The notes beneath the pieces are model-generated. The model was given only the letters and a program-made list of their open reading frames with translations, searched no databases and had not been told where the DNA came from. The position numbers were made by a program, and so were the translations under genes. Positions 17,073 to 27,467 of a DNA stretch of 64,000 nucleotides are shown here, piece after piece (the first letter of the stretch is position 1; each line of letters begins with the position of its first letter). The stretch is from Shewanella sp. UCD-KL21 (GTDB lineage: Bacteria; Pseudomonadota; Gammaproteobacteria; Enterobacterales; Shewanellaceae), in the NCBI RefSeq assembly GCF_001957135.1, contig NZ_MPHK01000008.1:62001-126000 (forward strand), written 5' to 3'.

Positions 17073-18371
17073 ATGAAATCATGGTTTAATTTAGCTGTAA
17101 AAAATCTTGCTAGCCTGAGTCGTCATTGCTGGGTGGCTCAGCCTCAACCCCTTATTATCATCTCTAAAAAACTGCTCAGTCTTATGAGTATCGGCTTGTT
17201 ATCTTTAAGTTTAACGGCATGTTCGCTGTTAGAAGTGAAGCTTGAAAGTGGTGTAGAGCCGTTACCTAAAGAGCAGATAAACATGCGTATGTTTAGCCGT
17301 GAATTTAGCTATAGTTTTTATGCTGAAATTGAAGCCACCGCAGACCGCATTGCAGCTAATAGCGATGATGACAACATTAGAGCCAACACCTTAATGTGGA
17401 AAATTTACGCTGAGCAAAGCTTGCAGCGAGCGATATTCCAAGCCTCTCCTGTCGCGGCAATGTTAGATACTTGGGTGCTGACCGAGCAGATGAAGCAATT
17501 TTATGAAACCGGTGCAGGCAGCGAGTTATTTGGTGAACAACAGCAGTTAGCCATAGATACCAGTGATAAATTAGCAGTTCAATTCGCATCAACGGTAAAA
17601 GGCTTTATTAGCAGCCAAAAATTCAAAAATAACCAAGCATTTGTGAGCCAATATGTGGCAGAAAACCCGCTTGAGGACATTACCTTTACCCGTACTACCG
17701 CCTTTAATGCCTGGTTAGCTTTTAGCAATATTTCAGAGTTTGAAGCCATTACCACTTTCGGTTCAATGCCTGAGGTGATGAGCGATATGTCTGATCGCAT
17801 GGCGATGACCACAGAGCAGATGCCAAAAATTCTTGGCTGGAAAGCAGAGTTGTATGCACTGCATGCTGATGTGAGCGCCGCAGATATTGAATTAGCCCTT
17901 AAAAATATCAGTGAAACCACTAAAAAATTCCAGCAGTTAATGCAGCAAACCCCAGAAATGATGACCATGCTCGCCAGTGATATGCGCGTAGAGTTAGCGC
18001 CATTATTAGATCAACTCAGTGATGTCACAGATGATAAGCTACAGCAGTTATCAAAAGAGCGTGAGTCACTCGCCTTGATTATTGTTCACGAGCGAGAAGC
18101 TTTGGTGCAAATGATTGCTGATGAGCGCAGCGCTGCCATTCAAGATTTGGATGCACTAACCCAAAAAACCGTTGAATTAGTGTTTGCCCAAGTGATTGAG
18201 CTCATTAAAAGCGTGATTGTGTATTTCATTTTATTCTTAATTGCGATATTTTTTGCGCCCCTAGCGATAGGTGTTTGGTTAGGTAAACGCATGGCGGTTA
18301 GAAAGTCTGAGCCTAAATATGACCCTAAATCCAACCCTAAATCAGCTATCAAAGTCGCAGCGAGTGAGTAG
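17073..18371 (+). CDS. lipoprotein with C-terminal membrane segment, function unknown
   Basis: I chose ATG 17073 (432 residues) because GTGGAGAG lies just upstream; a longer frame from 16971 has no such site. An unusually long signal ends in LSLTAC at Cys50, a good lipobox, with Ser at +2. The body is mostly helical (many Met, Glu and Gln), with a probable coiled coil around residues 300-370. A strongly hydrophobic stretch follows (SVIVYFILFLIAIFFAPLAI, about 380-400), then a basic Lys/Pro/Ser tail. Lipid anchoring at one end and a membrane helix at the other is unusual. The helical part recalls chemotaxis-receptor signalling regions, but no family was recognised with confidence. Confidence 0.75.
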   Translation: MKSWFNLAVKNLASLSRHCWVAQPQPLIIISKKLLSLMSIGLLSLSLTACSLLEVKLESGVEPLPKEQINMRMFSREFSYSFYAEIEATADRIAANSDDDNIRANTLMWKIYAEQSLQRAIFQASPVAAMLDTWVLTEQMKQFYETGAGSELFGEQQQLAIDTSDKLAVQFASTVKGFISSQKFKNNQAFVSQYVAENPLEDITFTRTTAFNAWLAFSNISEFEAITTFGSMPEVMSDMSDRMAMTTEQMPKILGWKAELYALHADVSAADIELALKNISETTKKFQQLMQQTPEMMTMLASDMRVELAPLLDQLSDVTDDKLQQLSKERESLALIIVHEREALVQMIADERSAAIQDLDALTQKTVELVFAQVIELIKSVIVYFILFLIAIFFAPLAIGVWLGKRMAVRKSEPKYDPKSNPKSAIKVAASE

Positions 18372-18429
18372 TTACTGTGATTGATGATGGTGTAAATCAT
18401 CAATCACATCAATAAACCATAGGATGCCA

Positions 18430-19758
18430 ATGAGCACACAGATTGCCATGAACTGCGCGACAGACGCTAACAATTGTAGCGACAATAGCGCCAAGCTAGC
18501 CCAGCTTAGCGAGTGCTTATTAAAGCTAAATAGTTTGTGGCAAGTTAAAGCCTTTGATTGTCAGCAATTACCTTGGGCCGAGCAGTTTCCTTGCTTAGCC
18601 GCAAAGGTTTGGGCCATAGCTGATACTGATATAGAGGCATTAGATGTGGCTCAAGGGGCCTTGGTGTCAGCGTTACTGCCGTCATTAATGCAAGATATGC
18701 AGCTCTTAGGGATCAACATTGATGGCTTAGCCACGATGTTAAGTGCATCGGCAAATGGTGATGTATCACTCACGACATCAGAAGCCAAATTGTCTGGAAA
18801 AAACTGTGCCGAAATAGGCCTATCAGACACAGAGCTTAGCCATTTCAGCGCCCATATCAAAGGCCGAAAGTGGCAGCAAATAACTGCTTTTTCTGCGCAT
18901 ATCCCTAAAGGAAGCCCGATTGTTGAATGGTGTGCAGGTAAAGGCCATTTAGGGCGTTACATTGCTAAAACCCATCAAGTTAAGGTTAGCAGTTTAGAGT
19001 GGCAACAAAGCCTGTGTGAGCAAGGCCAGCAGTTTGCAGACAAGTGGCAATTGTCGCAGCAGTTTCATTGTGTTGATGTGTTTAACTTAGCCAGTAGTGC
19101 ATTAGGGGCTAACCCGCTAAGTTCAGAGCAACATGCCATTGCCTTACATGCCTGTGGTGATTTACATGTAAGGCTGCTGGAGTTAGCCGCGCAGGCAAAC
19201 ACCAAACAAATCTCGTTTTCACCTTGTTGTTATCATCTTATTCAAGCTGACTACTATCAGCCGCTATCCCATGCTGCAAAAAGCAGTGGCCTTAAGCTAT
19301 CGCGACATGATTTACAGTTGCCGCTGCAGCAAAGTGTGATTGCCAATGACAAGCAGCAAGCATTACGACATCAAGAAATTGCTTGGCGTTTAGGCTTTGA
19401 TAGCTTGCAGCGTGATATTAGCGGCACAGATCGCTATCTGCCGATCCCCAGTGTTAAACGAAGCCAGTTATCGGCATCATTTAGCGAGTTTTGTTATTGG
19501 GCTGGGGCGCAAAAGCAAGTCAATATTGACGGCGTAACTGACTTTGATGCCTATCTTGCTAAAGGGGTCGCGAGACAAAGGCTAACTCAGCGCATTGATT
19601 TAGTCGCGCACCTATTTAGGCACGCTTTAGAGCAGTGGTTATTACTGGATAGAATGTGCTTTTTGCAAGAGCAGGGTTATCAAGTTGCAGCGGTTGAATT
19701 TTGTGCAAACGATATCACCCCCCGAAATTGGCTTATTCAGGCTGAAAAATTAACCTAA
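18430..19758 (+). CDS. SAM-dependent methyltransferase (Methyltransf_32-like)
   Basis: About 442 residues. The central class I methyltransferase core shows PIVEWCAGKGHLGRYIA (SAM-binding motif I), VSSLEWQ (acidic end of strand 2), AIALHACGDLH and FSPCCYHLI, characteristic of the Methyltransf_32 type related to eukaryotic METTL/TRMT13-like proteins. The N-terminal 140 residues are not assigned. The substrate is unknown; the Cys-rich SPCCYH motif hints at an RNA or protein substrate. AGGA precedes the second ATG (18430) by 5 nt, so that start is preferred to ATG 18424. It precedes oleA on the same strand, but with a 253-nt gap. Confidence 0.82.
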   Translation: MSTQIAMNCATDANNCSDNSAKLAQLSECLLKLNSLWQVKAFDCQQLPWAEQFPCLAAKVWAIADTDIEALDVAQGALVSALLPSLMQDMQLLGINIDGLATMLSASANGDVSLTTSEAKLSGKNCAEIGLSDTELSHFSAHIKGRKWQQITAFSAHIPKGSPIVEWCAGKGHLGRYIAKTHQVKVSSLEWQQSLCEQGQQFADKWQLSQQFHCVDVFNLASSALGANPLSSEQHAIALHACGDLHVRLLELAAQANTKQISFSPCCYHLIQADYYQPLSHAAKSSGLKLSRHDLQLPLQQSVIANDKQQALRHQEIAWRLGFDSLQRDISGTDRYLPIPSVKRSQLSASFSEFCYWAGAQKQVNIDGVTDFDAYLAKGVARQRLTQRIDLVAHLFRHALEQWLLLDRMCFLQEQGYQVAAVEFCANDITPRNWLIQAEKLT

Positions 19759-20011
19759 TCAAATAATTCTGTTCGAATAGTTTCCTAAGGTACTGTTAAA
19801 TAGTTTTTATTTTAAACCCTCTTGATTAACCCCTTTAGTGATACAGTTAATACGCCAGCAATAAACTGTGGCTTTGGTAGATTTATATACTGCTAATTGT
19901 GGTTTTGTATTGAATATTGAAGCTTTTCTTGTTCAAATGGCGGGTTAGTAGCAAATACCAATAAATTCGGTTGCCTAAGGCGACCTTAAAGTGAGCGATT
20001 GATACGGTTTC

Positions 20012-21061
20012 ATGAAATATTCCCGCGTTTTTATTAATAGTATGGCCTATGAGTTAGCACCCCAAGTGGTGTCTAGCCTTGACCTAGAATCTCGTCTTGC
20101 GCCGCTTTATCAAAAGTTTCGTATTCCAATGGGGCAATTAGCCGCTTTAACCGGTATTAAGGAACGTCGCTGGTGGCCAAAAGGTTATCGTTTATCTGAC
20201 GGCGCTATCAGTGCTGCCCGTAAAGCGGTTGCTGAAACTGGCATCAATGTCAGTGATTTAGGGGCCGTTGTTTACACAGGCGTGTGCCGTGATCAACATG
20301 AGCCTGCAACTGCGTGTCGCGTTGCTGCCGAACTTGGCGTGTCTAAAGATACGGCGATTTATGATATCAGTAACGCTTGTTTGGGCGTGCTTTCTGGCAT
20401 TTTAGATATCGCTAACCGTATTGAGCTTGGGCAAATTAAAGCCGGTATGGTGGTGTCTTGTGAATCGGCGCGCGATATTGTTGAAGTCACTATCGACAAT
20501 ATGCTCAATGAACCGACAATGCAGAATTTTGCCCAATCGCTAGCGACCTTAACCGGTGGCTCTGGCGCGATTGCGGTTATCTTAACTGACGGTAGCTTAC
20601 CGCTTAAAAATACTCGTAATCATCAGCTATTAGGTGCCAGCCACTTATCGGCGCCTGAGCATCACGAGTTATGTCAGTGGGGCCTACAAGAAACCAGTCA
20701 AAAGTTATATCGTGAGTTTATGCGTACCGATGCGGTCACCTTACTTAAAGAAGGGGTTGATCTGGCTAAGCATACTTGGGAGCACTTCTTAACTCAGCGT
20801 GAGTGGTTAGTGGATCAAGTTGATAAAGTGATTTGTCATCAAGTGGGCGCATCAAACCGCAAACAAGTGTTAAATGCTCTCAATATTCCTCATGAAAAAG
20901 AATTTCCAACTTATGAAACCTTGGGCAATATGGGCACGGTTTCGCTGCCTGTAACAGCGGCGATGGCCCACGACCAAGGCTTTTTAAAATTAGGCGATCA
21001 AGTGAGCTTTCTAGGCATAGGCAGCGGGTTGAACTGTATGATGCTGGGCATCAAGTGGTAA
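20012..21061 (+). CDS. oleA: OleA, acyl-CoA condensing thiolase of olefin synthesis
   Basis: First enzyme of long-chain olefin (head-to-head hydrocarbon) biosynthesis: it condenses two fatty acyl-CoA molecules into a 2-alkyl-3-ketoacid. The 349-residue thiolase-superfamily protein carries the nucleophile in ISNACLGV (Cys123), the HQVGASN His motif and the GNMGTVSLP Asn motif; EVTIDNML fits OleA rather than FabH. The oleBCD genes follow in order on the same strand (49-, 69- and 66-nt gaps). In Shewanella the pathway yields a polyunsaturated C31 hydrocarbon. No clear ribosome-binding site precedes the ATG. Confidence 0.95.
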   Translation: MKYSRVFINSMAYELAPQVVSSLDLESRLAPLYQKFRIPMGQLAALTGIKERRWWPKGYRLSDGAISAARKAVAETGINVSDLGAVVYTGVCRDQHEPATACRVAAELGVSKDTAIYDISNACLGVLSGILDIANRIELGQIKAGMVVSCESARDIVEVTIDNMLNEPTMQNFAQSLATLTGGSGAIAVILTDGSLPLKNTRNHQLLGASHLSAPEHHELCQWGLQETSQKLYREFMRTDAVTLLKEGVDLAKHTWEHFLTQREWLVDQVDKVICHQVGASNRKQVLNALNIPHEKEFPTYETLGNMGTVSLPVTAAMAHDQGFLKLGDQVSFLGIGSGLNCMMLGIKW

Positions 21062-21110
21062 TCATTTCGCTGGTTATAGAATAAGTATTATAAAAATTGT
21101 AGGAAGCATC

Positions 21111-21995
21111 ATGTTAGAAAATCTGTTGCCTTTTGATAGCCATTATTTAGACCGCAGTGGTAATAAACTTCATTATGTTAATGAAGGCCAAGGTGAGCCA
21201 GTGGTTATGGTTCATGGTAATCCAAGCTGGAGTTATTACTACCGTAACTTGGTCAGCGCATTAAGCACCAATTATCAGTGTATTGTGCCTGATCACATTG
21301 GTTGTGGTTTATCGGATAAGCCTGATGACCCACAATACGACTACACATTAGCAAATCGTATTGATGATTTAGAAGCGCTGTTAGATCATTTAGATGTCAA
21401 AGAAAACATCACCTTAGTGGTTCATGACTGGGGCGGAATGATTGGTATGGGCTATGCTGCCCGTTATCCTGAGCGCATTAAGCGCTTAGTATTTTTAAAC
21501 ACTGCAGCATTTCACTTGCCTGAATCTAAGCCTTTTCCTTGGGCATTATGGGTTTGCCGCGAAACTATTTTAGGGACGTTTTTGGTCAGAGGCTTTAATG
21601 CCTTTTCATCGATTGCATCTTATGTGGGTGTAAAACGTCAGCCAATGGCCAAAGCAGTGCGCGAAGCCTACGTTGCGCCATTTAATAGCTGGAAAAACCG
21701 GATTTCGACCTTACGTTTTGTGCAGGATATTCCATTAAAACCTGAAGATCGTAACTATGAGTTAGTTTCAAATATTGCTGATAGTTTATCTAAGTTCTCT
21801 GAAGTGCCAACGCTGATTTGTTGGGGGCTACAGGATTTTGTATTTGATAAGCACTTTTTAGCAAAGTGGCGTCAATATATGCCCCATGCGCAAGTAAGAG
21901 AGTTTGATGACTGTGGTCATTATATTCTTGAAGATGCTAGCGAAGATGTCATTGGGCTTATTCAGAACTTTATGGCTAATAACCAGCAAAGCTAA
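21111..21995 (+). CDS. oleB: OleB, alpha/beta hydrolase of olefin synthesis
   Basis: The 294-residue haloalkane-dehalogenase-like protein acts in olefin synthesis as the beta-lactone decarboxylase that produces the cis-alkene. The nucleophile is Asp106 in VVHDWGGM instead of the usual Ser, as expected for OleB. HGNPSWSYYYR provides the oxyanion region and CGHYILED the catalytic His near the C terminus. AGGA lies 7 nt before the ATG. Function is deduced from the family and from its position between oleA and oleC. Confidence 0.94.
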   Translation: MLENLLPFDSHYLDRSGNKLHYVNEGQGEPVVMVHGNPSWSYYYRNLVSALSTNYQCIVPDHIGCGLSDKPDDPQYDYTLANRIDDLEALLDHLDVKENITLVVHDWGGMIGMGYAARYPERIKRLVFLNTAAFHLPESKPFPWALWVCRETILGTFLVRGFNAFSSIASYVGVKRQPMAKAVREAYVAPFNSWKNRISTLRFVQDIPLKPEDRNYELVSNIADSLSKFSEVPTLICWGLQDFVFDKHFLAKWRQYMPHAQVREFDDCGHYILEDASEDVIGLIQNFMANNQQS

Positions 21996-22064
21996 ACAGC
22001 GATCTTGGGCGTGATGAGATACTGATTAATCACGCCCAAGTTATAAACCAATGACATCAGGCTT

Positions 22065-23780
22065 ATGACATTAAAAACGGCTAACATCTGTCGGCATTTA
22101 CAAGATGCTGCAAATAACTTTCCTTCTCAATTAGCTGTCGCGGTGCAAACAGCGACATCTGCCAATCAAGCCACTCACGCTTTAACTTATCAAGACGTCG
22201 ATTTTGGCTCCCTAAACCAACAATCTGATGATATTGCCTATCGTTTAAATGCCTTTGGCCTTCAAGCTGGCATGAAAGCTGTGTTGATGGTGACTCCAAG
22301 CATTGATTTTTTTGTGCTGACATTTGCGTTATTTAAAGCGGGCGTCATTCCTATTTTGGTTGATCCTGGTATGGGGGTTAAAAACTTAAAGCAATGCTTT
22401 GAAGAGTCACAACCTGATGTATTTATTGGTATCCCTAAAGCCCATATTGCCAGAAGAATATTAGGCTGGGGTAAATCGTCGGTTAAGCTTTGCTTAAATG
22501 TGGGCGGCAGTAAGATCCAGCGTTGGTTATCGGGCGCGGTGAGTATTGATGCCTTGCCGCAGCCTGATTCATCGGCGGGTAAAACTTACCCCATGGTCAA
22601 ACTAAGTGATGATCAAATGGCGGCAATTTTATTTACCAGTGGCAGTACTGGCACCCCAAAAGGTGTGGTGTATTCACATGGCATGTTTGAAGCGCAAATT
22701 AGCGCCCTTAAACATGATTACGGCATTAAGCCCGGTGAGCGCGACTTAGCAACCTTTCCATTATTTTCATTATTTGGCCCAGCGCTGGGTATGGCATCGA
22801 TTGTGCCCGCGATGGATGCCAGTAAACCGATAACGGCTAACCCTGAGTATTTGTTCGCAGCGATTGAGAAATATCAGTGCAGCAATATGTTTGTCAATCC
22901 AGCATTGCTGGAGCGCTTAGGCGCCGCTGCTGAAACTAAAACCGCAGCCCAAAACCAAGCATTTACATTACCGAGTGTTCAGCGAGTCATTTCAGCTGGC
23001 GCACCAGCAACCATTTCATCAATAAAGCGTTTTAGCAAAATGCTGGCAAGCGCAGTTGAGGTGCTCAACTCTTATGGGGCGACAGAGTCTTTGCCGATCA
23101 GCATGATGCCAAGCAGTGAACTGTTTAACACCACAGCCGCAACCGATGCGGGTAAAGGTATTTGTGTGGGCAAAGCCATTGATGGTGTTGAGATCAGCAT
23201 TATCGATATTACTGAGTCAGTTATCAGCCATTGGGATGAAGCTGATATTTTGCCTGTAGCAAAGATTGGTGAAATTGTCGTCAAAGGACCTATGGTAAGC
23301 CGTGAGTATTATCATCGCGATAGTGCAACTAAGCTGGCCAAAATTACTGATGCTGACGGTATTCGACACCGTATGGGCGATGTCGGTTACTTGGATGACT
23401 TAGGGCAATTATGGATGTGTGGCCGCAAGGCCCATCGAGTTGATCAAACGGCAAAAGGTCGCCTAAGTAAACGCTACTTTTCAATTCCCTGTGAGCGGGT
23501 ATTTAATACCCATAAGCAAGTAAAGCGTTCCGCACTGGTGAATATTGACATTAATGGCAATATCGAACCACTGTTATGTGTCGAACTTGATAAAGCCATG
23601 AGTTGCTCAAACACTAAAGCGCTATACCAAGAGTTACTGGATATCGCTGAAAAACATACACATACAATGGGTATTTCACGTTTTCTAATTCATCCGGATT
23701 TTCCTGTGGATGTCAGACACAACGCGAAAATATTCCGAGAAAAATTAGCTGTGTGGGCTCAAAAACAGTGGAAAGAATAG
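22065..23780 (+). CDS. oleC: OleC, beta-lactone synthetase (AMP-dependent synthetase family)
   Basis: The 571-residue ANL-superfamily enzyme activates 2-alkyl-3-hydroxyacids with ATP to form the beta-lactone that OleB then decarboxylates. Motifs: the P-loop-like [31 protein letters not shown] and GRKAHRV. Length is normal. It is the third gene of oleABCD. Confidence 0.94.
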   Translation: MTLKTANICRHLQDAANNFPSQLAVAVQTATSANQATHALTYQDVDFGSLNQQSDDIAYRLNAFGLQAGMKAVLMVTPSIDFFVLTFALFKAGVIPILVDPGMGVKNLKQCFEESQPDVFIGIPKAHIARRILGWGKSSVKLCLNVGGSKIQRWLSGAVSIDALPQPDSSAGKTYPMVKLSDDQMAAILFTSGSTGTPKGVVYSHGMFEAQISALKHDYGIKPGERDLATFPLFSLFGPALGMASIVPAMDASKPITANPEYLFAAIEKYQCSNMFVNPALLERLGAAAETKTAAQNQAFTLPSVQRVISAGAPATISSIKRFSKMLASAVEVLNSYGATESLPISMMPSSELFNTTAATDAGKGICVGKAIDGVEISIIDITESVISHWDEADILPVAKIGEIVVKGPMVSREYYHRDSATKLAKITDADGIRHRMGDVGYLDDLGQLWMCGRKAHRVDQTAKGRLSKRYFSIPCERVFNTHKQVKRSALVNIDINGNIEPLLCVELDKAMSCSNTKALYQELLDIAEKHTHTMGISRFLIHPDFPVDVRHNAKIFREKLAVWAQKQWKE

Positions 23781-23846
23781 TGCAAAGCATTGGTAAGATG
23801 TTTGCCAACAATCAAATTTTATTAGCGTTCTCAATTAGGTAAATAC

Positions 23847-24896
23847 ATGCTTGAACTCGAAATGTTATTAAAGCCAGAACAGGCAGCCTTAGCTGCGCTT
23901 AAAAGTCGGGTTAACAAAGTATTTGTCACTGGCGCAGGTGGTTTTTTAGGTAAAGCGATTTGTACTCGCCTGCGAGCTGCAGGCATTGAAGTTAATGGTT
24001 TTGCTCGTGGCCAATACCCGGCATTAACGGTGATGGGCGTTAACATGTATCAAGGTGATATTAGCGATTCTGATGCGCTAGCAGCGGCGATGCAAGATTG
24101 TGATTTAGTGTTTCATGTGGCGTCAAAAGCCGGGGTTTGGGGCGACAGAGACAGCTATTTTGCCCCTAACGTTAATGGCACCGCGAATATTCTGCGTGCG
24201 TGTAAAGCATTAAAGATCAATCATGTGGTTTACACCAGTACCCCAAGTGTCACCTTTGCGGGTGAAGATGAAGCCGGTATTGATGAGTCTTATCCTTATG
24301 CCGCGAGTTTTTTAAATTATTATGGCCATTCTAAAGCCATTGCTGAAAAAATGGTGCTAGAAGCCAATGGGCCGCAGCTGAAAACCACCGCATTAAGACC
24401 GCATTTAATTTGGGGGCCTGAAGATCCACACTTGGTACCAAGAGTGATCGCGCGGGCGAAAATAGGCAAGCTAAAGCTGGTGGGTAAACAAGATAAGCTA
24501 GTTGACACCATTTATGTTGATAATGCCGCTTATGCGCATATTCTTGCGGCAGTAGACTTAACGCAACAAGCCAAAAGTGCAGGTAAGGCATATTTTTTAA
24601 GTAACGATGAACCTATCACTATGGCGGCAATGCTCAATAACATTTTAGCCTGTGTTGATATTGCTCCAGTGACGAAACGAGTACCTACAGGTGTGGCGTA
24701 TAGCGCAGGCGTGGTATTAGAAACCATCTATAAAATACTTGGTAAACAGCAAGAGCCGATTATGACAAGGTTTGTCGCAAGACAATTATCCACCTGTCAT
24801 TATTTTGATATTAGCGCCGCTAAAAACGATTTAGGTTATGAAGCGCTGATCAGCATTGACGAAGGTATGTTGCGCTTAAAAGCATCACTAAATTAA
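23847..24896 (+). CDS. oleD: OleD, 2-alkyl-3-ketoacid reductase
   Basis: The 349-residue short-chain dehydrogenase/epimerase-type enzyme reduces the OleA product to the 2-alkyl-3-hydroxyacid. Evidence: the Rossmann glycine motif VFVTGAGGFLGKAI (about residues 30-43), STPSVTF as the Ser strand, and YGHSKAIAEK carrying the Tyr-x3-Lys pair. LRPHLIWGPEDP is typical of 3-beta-HSD-like OleD. The 25-residue N-terminal extension before the Rossmann fold is also found in OleD proteins. The last codons overlap the first unit of a 13-bp tandem repeat. Confidence 0.94.
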   Translation: MLELEMLLKPEQAALAALKSRVNKVFVTGAGGFLGKAICTRLRAAGIEVNGFARGQYPALTVMGVNMYQGDISDSDALAAAMQDCDLVFHVASKAGVWGDRDSYFAPNVNGTANILRACKALKINHVVYTSTPSVTFAGEDEAGIDESYPYAASFLNYYGHSKAIAEKMVLEANGPQLKTTALRPHLIWGPEDPHLVPRVIARAKIGKLKLVGKQDKLVDTIYVDNAAYAHILAAVDLTQQAKSAGKAYFLSNDEPITMAAMLNNILACVDIAPVTKRVPTGVAYSAGVVLETIYKILGKQQEPIMTRFVARQLSTCHYFDISAAKNDLGYEALISIDEGMLRLKASLN

Positions 24897-24926
24897 GTCG
24901 CTAAATTAAGTCGCTAATTTAAGTTG
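24888..24926. repeat. 13-bp tandem repeat at the oleD 3' end
   Basis: Three units of CTAAATTAAGTCG (the third is CTAATTTAAGTTG). The first includes the oleD stop codon. Confidence 0.85.
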
Positions 24927-25033
24927 ATATTTAAATTATCAAACGGGATTACCAGTATACATATTGTTGCTGGTGATCTTGTTTCACCACATCAGTTGTA
25001 TGTTATCTGTCATTATCATTAAATCGCTGTGTA

Positions 25034-25072
25034 AATCACTAATCACTAATCACTATAACCACTATAACCACT
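25034..25072. repeat. short tandem repeats AATCACT and ATAACCACT
   Basis: Three consecutive AATCACT units followed by two ATAACCACT units, a simple-sequence tract in the oleD downstream gap. Confidence 0.8.
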
Positions 25073-25169
25073 AGAATCCTCGTTGAGCCATTGTTTATAA
25101 CCGCAGTTATAATCTATTACTTTAATCCTTAAAAACAACCTCTTGCGCCCCATGCTTTGTTGTGATGTA

Positions 25170-25187
25170 ACATTGTGTTTACAATGT
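25170..25187. promoter_or_regulatory. 18-bp palindrome, candidate operator
   Basis: ACATTGT-GTTT-ACAATGT, a perfect inverted repeat with 7-bp arms, about 120 nt upstream of the methionine gamma-lyase start. Its symmetry and position suggest a repressor or activator site; the regulator is unknown. Confidence 0.4.
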
Positions 25188-25304
25188 GAGCAATATGAAT
25201 AATCGCTAAACTATTGGTTAAAATTTTCAGCGCGCTATCTTAAATTCCTGTCCACACACATAGTAAAAATAATTTAAATTCATATGTGGACCTGGGAGAG
25301 CGAG

Positions 25305-26474
25305 ATGCCAGAACAATGGAAACCTGCCACAGTAGCGATTCATGGTGGCCATATAAAGGAAGCTTTTGGCGCATTAGTCACGCCACTTTATCAAAGTGCC
25401 ACCTTCGTGTTTGATAATGCCCAGCAGGGCGGTGCTAGGTTTGCTGGTGACGAGCAAGGCTATATTTATACGCGTCTTGGTAACCCAACTACCGCAGAGT
25501 TAGAACGTAAAATGGCCTTACTTGAGGGGGCTGAATCTGCCGCTGCATGTGCCTCTGGCATGGCTGCAGTTTCAGCGGCATTAATGACTCATCTAGAAGC
25601 GGGCGATCATTTAATTTCATCAAATGCGGTGTATGGCTGCACTTTTGCTTTGTTGAGTACCCAGTTAAAACGGTATAGCGTGGATACCACATTTGTAGAC
25701 TTTTCAGATCCCTTAGCAATTGAAGCGGCAATTCAACCTAATACTAAACTGATATTTTGTGAGAGCCCAGTCAATCCGCATTTACAAGTATTTGATTTAA
25801 ATGCGATAGCAGCTATTGCAAAGCGCAATAATTTGATAAGTATTGTTGATAACACCTTTATGACGCCTTTATTGCAACAACCGCTGACTTTAGGAATTGA
25901 TATGGTGATCCACAGTGCAACCAAATACTTAAATGGTCATGGAGATGTGATTGCAGGCATTGTTTGTGGAACAGAAGCGCATATTCATCAATTAAAATAC
26001 CAAATTCTTAAAGACTTTGGCGGCGTTATTTCACCCCATGATGCATGGTTAATTTTAAGGGGGTTAAAAACCTTAGATGTCAGATTAAGCCGTCATTGTG
26101 ACAATGCTGAAAAGTTAGCTGATTATCTTAATCAACATCAAGAAGTGAGCCGTGTTTTTTATCCCGGACTTGAAAGCCATCAAGGCTTTAAATATGTCGG
26201 CAAACAAATGCGCCGAGCGGGTGGGGTAATCGCCTTTGAATTAATAGGCTCCAAACAAGATGCGATTAATTTTGTAAATCAATTAAAACTGTTCACGATA
26301 GCCGTGAGTTTGGGCGATGCGGAGTCACTTATTCAACATCCTGCATCAATGACCCATTCGCCCTATACGCCCGAAGCGAGAGCAGAAGCGGGGATAACCG
26401 ATAATTTATTACGAATTTCTGTTGGGTTAGAAAATGTAGAAGATTTGATTATGGATATTGAACAAGCTTTATGA
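25305..26474 (+). CDS. methionine gamma-lyase
   Basis: The PLP enzyme of the Cys/Met metabolism family cleaves methionine to methanethiol, 2-oxobutyrate and ammonia. I prefer ATG 25305 (389 residues) because GGGAG lies 8 nt upstream; an in-frame ATG exists at 25284. The PLP lysine is Lys207 in HSATKYLNGHGD and YTRLGNPT is the phosphate-binding segment. Cys112 in AVYGCTFAL corresponds to the Cys that marks methionine gamma-lyases (Cys116 in Pseudomonas putida) rather than cystathionine lyases. It is a single gene with a candidate palindromic operator upstream, and is convergent with the initiator-tRNA array. Confidence 0.85.
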   Translation: MPEQWKPATVAIHGGHIKEAFGALVTPLYQSATFVFDNAQQGGARFAGDEQGYIYTRLGNPTTAELERKMALLEGAESAAACASGMAAVSAALMTHLEAGDHLISSNAVYGCTFALLSTQLKRYSVDTTFVDFSDPLAIEAAIQPNTKLIFCESPVNPHLQVFDLNAIAAIAKRNNLISIVDNTFMTPLLQQPLTLGIDMVIHSATKYLNGHGDVIAGIVCGTEAHIHQLKYQILKDFGGVISPHDAWLILRGLKTLDVRLSRHCDNAEKLADYLNQHQEVSRVFYPGLESHQGFKYVGKQMRRAGGVIAFELIGSKQDAINFVNQLKLFTIAVSLGDAESLIQHPASMTHSPYTPEARAEAGITDNLLRISVGLENVEDLIMDIEQAL

Positions 26475-26604
26475 TTTTTAATGGCAAACAGCGTTTCGAG
26501 AAACTGAGGATCTTAAAATAGACGCAATAACATTTTTGTTAAAATAAGTTTGAAATATAATTCTGAAATTTTAGAAGAGTAAAAAAATTGAAAGGTTTAT
26601 TTAA

Positions 26605-26681
<77 letters not shown>

Positions 26682-26720
26682 TCCGATTTAAATATTTTAT
26701 TTACTTGTCATTGTGAAAAT

Positions 26721-26797
<77 letters not shown>

Positions 26798-26837
26798 TCC
26801 GATTTAAATATTTTTATTTACTTGTCATTGTGAAAAT

Positions 26838-26914
<77 letters not shown>

Positions 26915-26967
26915 TCCGATTTTAATGATTTTTACTATGACACATTGACTATAACTATAATACTAAT

Positions 26968-27044
<77 letters not shown>

Positions 27045-27072
27045 TCCGATTATATAGTTCTATTAAGTCAAG

Positions 27073-27145
27073 TGGTTGCATTTGCTCTATTAGAGCCAAT
27101 GAACTTTGCCGATTTATATGAATTGAGCCCGACGAATTGTCAGCT
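27073..27145 (-). pseudogene. decayed initiator tRNA copy
   Basis: The plus-strand text begins TGGTTGC as in the intact genes and keeps GAGCCCGACGA from the D/anticodon side, but the T arm is eroded and the anticodon region is replaced by CTTTGCCGATTTATAT. It cannot fold as a tRNA. The replaced core resembles that of the two pseudogenes at 27468 and 27554. Confidence 0.65.
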
Positions 27146-27158
27146 TAATCAAATAAAT

Positions 27159-27235
<77 letters not shown>

Positions 27236-27341
27236 TCCGTACTTAATAGTTTGTTGTTTTTATTGGTTATGAATACTGATTTGAGTCAATAATATACTTC
27301 AATTTCATTAACTAACTGAATTAATCAATTCGCTAATTTAT

Positions 27342-27418
<77 letters not shown>

Positions 27419-27467
27419 TCCGAATAAAAACAAACGTGCTTAAACTTCTTTTGCAACCAAGATTAAT

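Larger units (their letters stand above)
24897..25304. other. intergenic region oleD to methionine gamma-lyase
   Basis: About 400 nt of AT-rich sequence. It contains the end of the 13-bp repeat, a weak hairpin near 24950-24985 (ATTACCAG / CTGGTGAT) that could end the ole transcript, simple repeats at 25034-25072 and an 18-bp palindrome at 25170-25187. No ORF was recognised. Confidence 0.6.
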
